Assembly: GCA_037039685.1 (NCBI GenBank)
Contig: JAWNGF010000006.1
Span: forward strand, 1,116,001-1,180,000
Direction of reading: 5' to 3'
Length of the DNA: 64,000 nucleotides
Origin: Ceratobasidium sp. AG-K
Lineage: Eukaryota; Basidiomycota; Agaricomycetes; Cantharellales; Ceratobasidiaceae
A program made the translations under genes and the position numbers. Below the pieces are notes generated by a model that made no database searches, was not told where the DNA came from, and worked only from the letters and a program-made list of their open reading frames with translations. Positions 40,726-51,130 of the stretch are shown here, one piece after another (position 1 is the first letter of the stretch; every line of letters starts with the position of its first letter).

Positions 40726-42611
40726 TCAGAGAGGAGGATTTGCATACTGAACCATCGACCTGAACACACCCTACACAAAGCGTTAGTTTCCAAGTCGAAG
40801 TCATAATGCTAACACGTGAACTTACCGAACCCCACTGGCCGGCCTCGGGACTTGGGACATACGAGGTGTTTGATGCACAGACGGGGTTATACCGAGTGGA
40901 ATTAGGATCCGAAGTGCCGTCCGACTCGCCAGGGGGCTTTACCCATAAGATCGCATCTAGCAATGTGCTGTTCATAGCTGTGGGACGCTCTCCGATCCCA
41001 GCATACTAAAAATCCATTTGGTCTCTCTCCTTCGTCCTGTTTACGGGTATCTCCGTACCTTGTAATTGCACCATCCCTCGCCACTCCTAGTTTTATTTTG
41101 GTTCCCAGAGCGGCTTTGGTCCTATTCGTGAATTAGCTTAACGGCAAAGCACAACAGCAGTTGTAGCATGTATTCACTTACCACAACAAAGTGAGCGGGA
41201 TAGCCAACTTTATCAAGGTAGGGTTTGAGATCGCTATGATAGGTTTTCTCAGCCTCGAGCCCATTGTAGTTGCTAACATCGGTAGAGATGCCACGAACGA
41301 CAGCCTTGGGATTGAGTTGCTTAGCAGCTGTATAAATACTTCCGAGTACGCTTGCAGTACGACCAAGTTCCTGGGATAGGACTTTAGTCAAACCCATGGA
41401 GGATTTGGACGTGCAACTTACATCCGGCCAGCCGAGCCAAGTTGCGTGCGCACCATCCAAGTAGAGATACACATTGGGCAACGCTCCGAGGACGGAGATG
41501 GCGTAAGCGAGACCTCGCCGGTGCACCTGAGCCGCTGTAGCACAAAAGGGGATCGCCTGATTTGTTACGACTAAATGGTTGAGGCGTGAGTATCACACTG
41601 TATGACCTATAGGGCGGGAAGCAATACTGTTGCCAACAGAATCCGGCTCCAAGATCATAGCCACCGCCACGTTGGCATTTGCCTGAATCTGGGATTTGAC
41701 GGCAGCAATAAACTCCCGATATTTGACTTCGCCTATCGACCGTACAATTATACACTTCGTGTGAAACTCAGAAATGAATAGCTTACCACTGCTAGCAGAG
41801 TAAAATTCTCCTGCAGAAGCACCACCTGCGCAATCGCGGTCTGGTAAGTTATATACCACGAGCGGGACAACTGCCAGCGAGAGGAATGTGAGGTAGAATT
41901 TCATTTATGATCTTCGCCATGTATATCATACTCACTTTGCTTCTTGCCAGTCCGCGTCTGAACCTCGCTCGCATCCCGGAGGTATAGTCCAATGCTCGCA
42001 ACACTGGCACGATCCACAGCCCAAATTGCAACCGGTACGTTAATTAGCTTGGCGACTTTAGCCGCCAAGTCTGTATTCCTCTTAGAGACAAGGGCATCGT
42101 ATTCCGCCTTTACTTTTTCCTTGTAGCCTTCGTTGGCATATCTAGTCCGATGTATTAGTGGCTGGTATCGAAGTTGCAAGGTAAACGCTAATTCGACATG
42201 CATCTCTTTTCCTACGAAAGGATTTCCTGTCGGAATACTTCTACCCGATGAAGTCGTGACGATTAAGGCAGTCGTGGTGGTGGTTGCTATTGGCCTGCTC
42301 GTGCTTGTGGGTGTGGTAGTCCCAGGCAGACATTGGTAGTACCAATCTAGATATTTTAGTAAGCATGGCACTCTACATGCACACTCGCAGTTCGTTACCA
42401 TTATGCTTTGTGCAAGTCGACCCAGGCCAGCATACCGTTCCACCTGTGACAAACGTCAGCGAAAGCATCCCATTTCTCCTATGGATACCGGGCTAGTCTA
42501 CTTACCAGTCCAGTTGATTCCACCACATTGCGCATAGAGCGACTGCTCAGCAGTAACCTCCGCAAACAACAGGGCTAGGACTAGCGTACCAAGAGTCGAA
42601 GAGTGGATCAT
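40726..42611 (-). CDS. GH6 cellobiohydrolase with N-terminal CBM1 (copy 1)
   Basis: A secreted exo-cellulase acting from the non-reducing end of cellulose. I resolve 11 exons (42611-42506, 42443-42399, 42346-42202, 42141-41936, 41870-41787, 41732-41616, 41570-41422, 41370-41182, 41121-41059, 41005-40826, 40770-40726), giving 442 residues. Signal peptide MIHSSTLGTLVLALLFAEVTA. CBM1 with YAQCGGINWTG, CWPGSTC and WYYQCLPG. Thr/Ser/Pro linker. Catalytic domain with VVYNLPDRDC, MILEPDSVGN (general acid Asp), YLDGAHATWLGWPD and WVKPPGESDGTSD. The intron at 42142-42201 begins with GC where copy 2 has GT, and the donor at 41615 is also GC, though a GT nine bases on is possible there. Part of a tandem duplication with 44309-46184. 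Confidence 0.93.
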
Positions 42612-43190
42612 CACCACGAGGGATCGCAGCAAGATCTCGCCGGGCCTGCTCTTTCGTGCCTTATGCTAGGAGGAAACGTAAATACGCTCCAAAGGATAAA
42701 AGCGCGACTGGGGGCGCGCCGGTACCAATTTTATGCGAGTAGGTTTCTGTCCTTAGAAATCCGAATTACCTCTGTGGTAAACCTGAATAGCGAAGAAACG
42801 GGAATGCAGGAAGGTCAACATTTATGCGTCGTCCGCTGACGTGGATGCAGCGTTCGAACAATCAACATCCAGCTCGGCGGTCGATGAGATAATCAAAGCG
42901 CCTCAGTTTGAGCCAATCGCGGTCTCCGTGGTCTGATTTCCCCTCAAATTCCCACACACATCAAGGGCGTCAAGCTTGGCGTTCGATGTCCACGAACCCG
43001 AACATATCCAGTCGACGAAAAATATGATATAAATGCGTTGAAGATGGTCAGACTTCTCGCCTGGGACTGGTTCAAAACCAACAGCAGTTATGGTATAGGG
43101 TAGTCCCTGATTCAATAAAGTTTTTGAAGGAGATGGTGGTTAGTACCGTGACCGCGGTTACTTCGGGGAATTGTCAAGTGACCCGTTAGC
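42612..43190 (-). promoter_or_regulatory. Duplicated upstream region of GH6 copy 1
   Basis: This region resembles 46185-46770 upstream of copy 2. Shared blocks include GCTCGGCGGTCGATGAGATAATCAAA, ACATTTATGCG and GTTACTTCGGGGAATTGTCA. So the duplication took in at least 550 bases of promoter. ORFs on either strand here are not supported. Confidence 0.6.
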
Positions 43191-43224
43191 TAGTTTGCAA
43201 TACTCGGTGCGGCCACACAAATTT

Positions 43225-43559
43225 CTCAGCAAAGATCGAAAATGCTGCGGGGGGCTCCGGAGCCTGGCATCGCTCGGGAGCTCCGCGTAGGCTCCACGAG
43301 TCGGGCTCTGAAAGAAACAGTAAGAAATCATGTGACAGGCCTTCGAAGCTCACTTTCACACCCTGTATGGAGCTTGTGCTGTTCGAAAGTGTAAGCAGAG
43401 GGTCCTAGACGCCTTATATGTCACAAAGATACACATCACATGATTTCTTACTGTTTCTTTCGGAGCCCTACGCTCCCAGCGTGCTCCAGAGCCTACGCAG
43501 GGCTCCCGCGCAAACCCCTGGCTCCAGAGCCCTCCGGGGTATCTTCGATTTTTGCTGAG
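43225..43559. repeat. MITE with about 140-base inverted ends
   Basis: The left arm CTCAGCAAAGATCGAAAAT, GGGCTCTGAAAGAAACAGTAAGAAATCATGTGA is mirrored by the right arm TCACATGATTTCTTACTGTTTCTTTCGGAGCCC, ATCTTCGATTTTTGCTGAG. It is 335 bases long with no coding capacity. It lies exactly between the two GH6 copies, outside the duplicated block. Confidence 0.75.
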
Positions 43560-44308
43560 TTCTCTAGGTATAGAGGAGAAGTAGATACATCCACCATGTG
43601 ATGATGAGCTACAATATTAATATAGCAACACACTAGGGTTTCCACTCTTAAGCACCATATTACTAAATGACCAACCACTACTGAGAATGCTGCACACATT
43701 TACCAAGAAGGGGTGTGGCTCCATGATCCATTGACAGACCGAAAGGACAGGCTTTTTCTTGATTTCCCACCAGTCAAAACCTATTTGTGCCCCATTTATT
43801 GCAGTCTGGTTCCGAAAGACTCGCTAAAGGGTTCATTGGCACTGTGGAGGCTAAGTACGCTGAATCCTAGCCATATCAACACCGAAAACTCATGACTTAA
43901 ATTACTGGGCGTGTCCGCTTTCAGTGACTGATGTGCTGAAGATTATCTTCAGGAGTGACTGGGGGGCAAATAAGCTCCAGAACCTATTTAAATTTATCTT
44001 TTATGGTACTGATCACGGCCAACCATGCGCGAGATGGCGGAAAAATGGTGTAATATCTCACTGAAAGCGGACATTTTCGGTTCAGTGCATTTGCTAATGT
44101 TATTCAGTAACCTGAGGCCCCACAGTGATGCGGCGTGCATGGTTGAGGACCGCACCCGGAATTACGAAGATTCTGTTCCATTGAAGAATGCTCGGGGTCA
44201 CGATATGGCGGCGATCAGAGACTCAGGCATTTAGTGCATCCCCCAACATAGAATCATAAATCTATGCAATTCTGACTGTGTATTCTACATAGCGCTCTAA
44301 GAGACACC
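43560..44308. other. Intergenic region, no gene seen
   Basis: About 750 bases downstream (3') of GH6 copy 2, with short open frames only. The last 50 bases are again similar to the 3' flank of copy 1. Confidence 0.5.
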
Positions 44309-46184
44309 TCAGAGAGGAGGGTTTGCGTACTGAACCATCGACCTGAACACACCCTACACAAAGCGTTAGTTTCCAAGTCGAAGTCATAATGCTAACACGT
44401 GAACTTACCGAACCCCACTGGCCGGCCTCGGGACTTGGGACATACGAGGTGTTTGATGCACAGACGGGGTTATACCGAGTGGAATTAGGATCCGAAGTGC
44501 CATCCGACTCGCCAGGGGGTTTGATCCAAAGAATAGCATCCAGCAATGCACTGCTCGTAGCTGTAGGCCGTTCTCCGATTCCGGCGTACTGATGGTTCGT
44601 TGAGTTCCTCCTCATTGTACATGTGGCTATATACGTACCCTGTAATTGCACCAGTCCTCGCCACTTCTAGTGTTGTTTTGATTTCCAGAGCGGCCTTGAT
44701 CCTAATAGTGAATCAGCTTGATTTCAAACATAACAGTTCCAGTCGCAGCTGTTCACTTACCACAACAAAATGCGCAGGGTAGCCGACTGCATCAAGGTAG
44801 GGTTTGAGATTGGTATGATAAGTCGTTTCGGTCGCGAGACCATTGTAGTTGCTAACATCGGTAGAGATGCCACGAACGACAGCCTTGGGATTGAGTTGCT
44901 TAGCCGCTGCATAAATACCTCCGAGCAAGTTGGCGGTAGGACCAAGATTCTGCGATAAGTTTAGCCAGATGCGTGCAGGATTTGGGTATGCAACTTACAT
45001 CCGGCCAACCGAGCCAAGTTGCGTGTGCGCCATCCAAGTAAAGATTAACGTTGGGCAACGCTCCTAGGACGGAGATGGCATAGGCGAGACCCCGTTTGTG
45101 TACTGGAGCCGCCGTGGCACAAAAGGGAATCCCCTGGTTTGTGACGACTAGTAAATGAAATGTGAGTATCAGGTATAATCTGTAGGACGAGTAGGCGCAC
45201 TGTTGCCAACAGAATCCGGCTCCAAGACAATAGCCACTGCTACGTTGGGATATGCCTGGATCTGAGATTTGACAGCACCAATAAACTCCTGGTACTTGGC
45301 TTCGCCTATGGATCATACAATTATAAGTCTCATGCGAAGGCAAGAAAGTACCCCGGGACAACTTGCCTCCGTTTGCCGAGCTAAATTCTCCTGCAGAAGC
45401 ACCACCTGAGCAATCCCGGTCCGGCAAGTCATAAACCACGAGCGGGACAACTGAGAGGAAAATTAAGTTGAAATCCATGCATGAGTTTAGCGACTTTTAT
45501 CATACGTACTTTGCTTCTTGCCAGTCTGAGTCTGAATCCTGTTTGCATCCTGCAAATATGTTCCAATGCTCGGGACACCGGCACGGTCCGCAACCCAAAT
45601 CCCAACCGGGACATTGGTTAGCTTGGCAACTTTAGCCGCCAAGGCCGTATTCCCTTCAGAAACAAGGGCATTGTATTCTGCCTTTACTTTCTCCTTGTAG
45701 TTGGCGTTGGCATAGCTAGTCAAGCATGTCAGTCGATGGTATCAAAGGCACGATTAAACTGGCATTCAACTCACATTTCTTTCCCTACGAAAGGATTTGC
45801 CGTCGGAGTGCTTCCGCCTGATGTGGTAGTGGTAGCTGACGTAGCCGTGGTGGTTACTGTGATCGGCTTGCTCGTGGTTGTGGGGTTGGCAGCCCCAGGC
45901 AAACATTGAGAGTACCAATCTAGATGTTTTGGTAAGTGTGGTGCTCCACACGCAGGCCCCTCGTTCTTTACCATTGAGCTTAGTGCAAGTTGATCCCGAC
46001 ACGCATACTGTTCCACCTGTCTCGAACGTTAGTTAACCACTTCTATCCCTTTCACTGATATCGAGCTGGTTCACCCACCTGTCCAGTTCATCCCTCCGCA
46101 TTGCGCATAGAGCGATTGCTCTGCAGCAGCCTCAGCAGTAAATAGCGCAAGGGCTAGCGCACCAAGAGTCGAAGGGCGAATCAT
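44309..46184 (-). CDS. GH6 cellobiohydrolase with N-terminal CBM1 (copy 2)
   Basis: A tandem paralogue of 40726-42611 with the same exon layout. ATG at 46184, signal peptide MIRPSTLGALALALFTAEAAA, CBM1 starting EQSLYAQCGGMNWTG, then a Thr/Ser linker. The catalytic domain has VVYDLPDRDCSGGASAGEF, IVLEPDSVGN, YLDGAHATWLGWPD, ISTDVSNYNGL and WIKPPGESDGTSD. The C terminus is encoded in a short last exon ending at the TGA at 44309. All introns are short and all donors I checked are GT, including 45774 and 45188 where copy 1 has GC. Both catalytic Asp positions are present, so the gene looks functional. Extracellular. Likely expressed with other cellulases under growth on plant material (from family knowledge, not from the sequence). 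Confidence 0.93.
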
Positions 46185-48110
46185 CACAAGAACAGGAGAT
46201 GGTAGTAAAATTCCTGTGAGGATCTGCCTTTTATATGTCTTATTCTAGCAGAAATTTAAACATGCTCCGAGGATGAAAATTCAACCAGCGACATGCCGAT
46301 GTTTATTGAACTGGAGTTACCTCATTCGCTCAGAAAATCAATCACCTGGGTTGAGGACGCGAACGGTGGAGAAACAGGAATGCGGGAAAGCCGACATTTA
46401 TGCGCCGTCTGTTGACGTGGACATATTGTTCGAACTGCGAACATTCAGCTCGGCAGTTAATGAGATAATCAAAACGCCCTGGGCTGAGCCAATCGCAGCC
46501 GCGATAGCCAATTTACCTTGGAACTCTCACGCACATCAGCGGTGTCACCCTTGACTTCGTGTCCATGGACACAGAGAATATCCGCTTAAGAAAACGCCGG
46601 TATAGATGCGTTTAGGACAGTTGGACTTCTCATCGGTGATCAGTTAATCATTGACTCAACTAATGCTAGCTGTGGGGTGGCCCGGATCCGCGGAGTTCAT
46701 AGGAATCTTGAAGGAGATCAAAGGTAGTGCGGTAATCGCAGTTACTTCGGGAAATTGTCAGGTGACCCACCACAGGGTAAAGCTATAACCATTCCATTCG
46801 AAAAGTCTTATTGGCCAAATATCTCAACCAGAAAGCATGAGGTTACAACCGAGGCCGTACTCCGTGTATCAACCGAGGCAGGCCCCGCCTTTGGACCGAA
46901 GTCGAGCGAGAACAGGACGCCCACACTTGATTGGAAGTCTCTATAGAGAACTCGTGACCTAGTCAAGGAGTCACCGTGTTCAAATGGTACCTGGTTCGGA
47001 TCTTCTACGGCGTATGTAGGCCACATCGCATGACTGATGCAACTGCTCCCATCGACCAAGAGTTGGATCCGCCATTCGGGAACTATCTTTCTACTAACGT
47101 GCGACTGTAATCCCTGGACGATCGCAATTGGGAGAGCATAGCTCGAGGATTCCCTCCGTTTGCAGCCAAGAGCTTAATTGGGAAATTGATACCCTCATCA
47201 TACTTAGGTATATATCTACTTATTATCATATATCATACCTATATCTATATCTATCACCAAGTAAGCCATGTGGGATATCGGGCTAGGTTATAAATACTCA
47301 CACGTTGGTGATCATCAAAGTCTAGCCCCTCTTCCATCACCAAACCCATCATTGTAGGAAGGGTCTCAATAAACTCTGTCGCACGCCTCGTCCTTGGCGG
47401 ATAAACCACCGGTGAATTAACGTTAGGTCCGTCGAGTTTGGGTTGCCCCACCGTTAAAATTCATAGCATCATACCGAGATCCACAGTCACATGGGGGTTT
47501 GAGGCCGAGCCCGACACACAAGCCGAGCCCAATGAATATATATCGATACGGGACGAAAAAATAGCCATTCGTCAATCAAATTCGTCAAAGGAGGTGTTAT
47601 GCTTGAAATGCTGCCCGCATATACGCTGTTAAAACTTGATAAGATGCGCATAGAAACGGCCCCAGGGCATAACATTCTCGATTCCAACCATTCACATATA
47701 AAAATAAATAAATAAAAACATCTGTTGCATAATCCAGACGTACTCGACGGAACAATGCACATCTTCCGTGTGATTGTTATAGCTCATCGTCTGGCCTTTG
47801 GCGCAACTTGCTGGGGTGTGACCCGACAGCCTATGGTAATTATCACACAAATATAAACATGGCAAAGACCAACAAAATTGAATGCATCTGATTAGCCTAT
47901 AATCTCCATCAAAGAGACTAGTATAAAAACCGACTTTAAAGGCGCAACAAAATTGGAACAAGAAGGAAAGAACTTACACTATGTACCGAACACCGGTCAA
48001 TAGATGTGAGTTTTTGTGGAGCACGCCGCTTTCATTTCCACGTACATAGAGCTTACAAGCAAGGTAGCAATGAGCAAGGTAAGTTGGAGCATTGATGGAG
48101 CGCCCGATTG
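46185..48110. other. GH6 copy 2 upstream region and intergenic sequence
   Basis: The first 590 bases are the duplicated promoter block (compare 42612-43190). From 46770 to 48110 I see only short, unsupported frames and AT-rich sequence (47200-47260, 47690-47720). Confidence 0.55.
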
Positions 48111-48112
48111 TA

Positions 48113-48241
48113 AGGTAGGGAAACCCCAGATCTTTTGGGCGTTATCTAAGCGAGGATCGGTCCCGTGACAACGTCACGATTTCCTATGTAGATACAAGAA
48201 CGAGTACAAAATTAACGAAAATCGCTATGTGGCCACGTAGC
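48113..48241 (+). repeat. Left terminal inverted repeat
   Basis: 129 bases from AGGTAGGGAAACCCC to about GGCCACGTAGC. The mirror image is at 57783-57911. Confidence 0.9.
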
Positions 48242-49405
48242 GTCCAGGAAATTATGGGGTTTGGCTGAGTTATGAGCCGAAAGTCGATTTGCTTTGCAAG
48301 GAGTGTAAGAAACGATTGAATCTGTGAGGTGAAATCTGTGACCAATAACCTCACGTGACAAATCGCCAGTGACTGGTGATGCACCTTGCGTCAGTGGAGC
48401 TTCTTCAAGTTTGTGCACGTCCTCCGTTTAGCAGTTCCAACCCAATGCCTATCACCAAGAAGTCAAGACTCGCAAAGAGCCTGCAAGCACATCGAGAGTG
48501 TCACGCCGCTGTACGTGCATACATTCAGTATATATCATGTGCATATAGCTTACATGCGCTCACAGGAACGAGCTCAGCAAGCCCAATCCCACAGCGCAAG
48601 CCCTACCATTGACTCAACCACATGTCCAACTACTCCTGCATCTCCCACACCCCCTACACTCAACATATTACCTTCAAGTTCCCCCCCTCCATCCCCCCCC
48701 TCGCCAATCATGGCAAACAAGTCACCGCCACCCTCTGCCACAATCGTTGGACTTCCGGCACTCATTTCTGATGGGTTTACCCCTCCGAGCACCCCCTCAT
48801 TCAGTAAATACAACTCTCCACCTATCCCTCTTATCCTTGAGGCTATCCCCCTGTTGGAAGCACGTGTCAATCCTAGGCAAAAATCGGGATATGGTCATCA
48901 GCAGCCCAACCTGACTCCACTTGCTCTCAAAGACCTTACCAGTGTGCTCGAGTTCTTTTGCATGTACTCGGATGGGGACATTTCTTGGGTTCAAGCATCT
49001 ATTGAGACCTCACGCTTGAAAGGCTATGGCAAGGGACATGCACAGTCCTTATGCGTATGGGGTCGTGCTTGCCTAAATGATCCAGCATATATCCCACGTA
49101 CTGCCTATGGCCGTAGCCAACAGTTGTTGATGGACTTTGACGATTTCCAAGTCGAGTTGGAGGCGTATTTGCACAGCGTTGGCAAGTTTGTCTCCACAGC
49201 AGATGTTGTTCGATTCACGGCGCAACCCGGTGTACAGGCAACCTGGGGGCTAAACCAACCAATTTCCAAGACTACTGCTTGGAAATGGATGCGCGATTTA
49301 GACTATCGGTGGCGCCGGGAACGGAAGGGACTTTACCTAGATGGGCATGAACGCAAGGATGTAGTTGAGTATCGACAGAAAGAATTCCTCCCCAAATGGC
49401 GAGAA

Positions 49406-49811
49406 TGTCATGAGCTGACTAAGCTCAGACATTTTATTCCGATTTTATATCTTTTTTTCCGAACACTTTCCTTTTTTGGTACAAATGTCCTCTGGCGCTT
49501 AAACTTGTATCATGTGATGTATTTGTCTTTTCATTTGATATTGGTGATGCTTCCGGAACTTCCAGAATGTCGAGTCACGTCTCTTATCTCGGTTGTACTC
49601 GGCTTTCCCACACTGATAGATGATGACATGGCACTGATCCCTCATGTATATAAACCCAGAGGTCAAGCTGGTTAACGACAAGGCTTGACCTCCTCTCCAC
49701 TAGGACTTGCCTAATTAAATCCTCTTACTCATTGCCACTCCTTGGGTTCAAAGACTTATCTAAGTCGAACCCCTTAACCTTTTATATACCTAATTGACCC
49801 AAGTCGGGACA
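49406..49811 (+). repeat. E4 5' LTR
   Basis: 406 bases, TGTCATGAGC to GTCGGGACA. TATATAAA at 49647-49654. Confidence 0.95.
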
Positions 49812-49813
49812 TT

Positions 49814-49825
49814 AGGTCAAGCCTT
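49814..49825 (+). other. E4 self-primer binding site
   Basis: AGGTCAAGCCTT, two bases after the LTR. It is perfectly complementary to AAGGCTTGACCT at 49680-49691 in the LTR, which begins 33 bases downstream of the start of the TATA box. Confidence 0.68.
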
Positions 49826-50280
49826 CTAAGCATCGGCCATAAGCCCCTGCTCTTCCACCAAGTAGATAGAACGTACACGGGAAAACGGGCATAGTACAAC
49901 AAACGAAGAGCTATACTTGATATAGACCAGTAGTTCCACGTTGCTATACGCTGTCAGTGAACCCAATCGTTATCCTCTTTTGGGTCATAGCGGCTTTAAT
50001 CAGCTAAATACACCCTTACTCTGTTATACACTGTCGCTATCACACCCGCCCAAGGCTGTTGATAACTGATAAGATCAGATAAGGAGTATATAAAGCAAAA
50101 GCTTAGCGTCTAGCACCCTTCACATCCAAATCAGCATCTCGAGGAAGCCAGATCCTCTCAAGCAAAACTGGAAAGTGGTCGGAGCACCACCCAAGTTAAC
50201 ACTCTCATCCATCAAGAACCACATCAACTTGTCGTTTCCATCAGTACGCACTAAAAAGGAACTAATTAGTAACTAACTAA

Positions 50281-51104
50281 TTAACCTTAAAAGTGTTCCC
50301 CGCTTTTTTTAGCCTCTGCAAAGCAGTCTTTAGACTAAAAGACTTTGTACTTGATCTAGACTCCAAAGTCGATGAATTAAACAGTCGAATTGAAGTGCTA
50401 GAAGAAGATCAAGTTGAACAAGCAGAGGATTTAAGGGTCGAACATACCAGAAACGACGAAAACCACAATCAACTCGAAGCCGATTATCAATCCCTCCATT
50501 CAAGGCTCAAGTTCATCGAAATTAACCTTGACAATACAAACAAGCAACAAGCCGATCAAGATCGTGTCCAAAGCATAAATCTAGCGGACACTAATATCGA
50601 AGTCGAGCGATTGCAAGAACAAACCCGTGTCTTGATCGAAAACTGCGACCAACTTATAAAAATCCAAGAAAAACACACTCGAAAGGTCGAAAATCTCATC
50701 AGCAACAATAAGCGACAGTGGCACACTATCGAAACCCTTAAAGATAAAATCAAGGGCAAATACTGTCATCAAGCAGCAGAAGTGCGTATTCCTATTAATC
50801 AGGATTACCGCCTTCTAAATCACCTTAATACCATCGCACCCAACCCTTTTCAGTGGGACCAAGACCTCGACTCACACAGGAACAACACAGGGAACAACTT
50901 AGACTAGAGTCCCTAAAACTCTTTATTGAAGACGTTCATTGTAATTACATATACGAACAATACGACGAACTAGGAGTAATCAACGCGTTGTTCTTGGAAG
51001 ACGAAAATCTTGAACTGATATTTTTGAGAAGTTTGCGCATCATTAAAGACAGACAGGTTCGAAGAAGAATCCGTGATACTTTGTACGGTCTGGGATCCCA
51101 ATAA
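50281..51104 (+). other. E4 leader: two overlapping open frames without ATG, coiled-coil protein
   Basis: Frame 50281-50907 (about 209 codons) has no stop and no ATG. It reads as a long coiled coil (KVDELNSRIEVLEEDQVEQ, EVERLQEQTRVLIENC). It overlaps a second frame, 50853-51104, also without ATG (LFIEDVHCNYIYEQYDELGV, RSLRIIKDRQVRRRIRDTL), which is -1 to the first. The leader from the LTR to here has no ATG at all. A candidate intron, 50246-50313 (GTACGC ... CTAAC ... TTTTTTTAG), ends just before the coding-like part. TATATAAAG at 50087 could be a second promoter. How or whether these frames are translated is unknown. Confidence 0.5.
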
Positions 51105-51130
51105 ATCTACCTGTTTTCCCCTGCTCCGAT

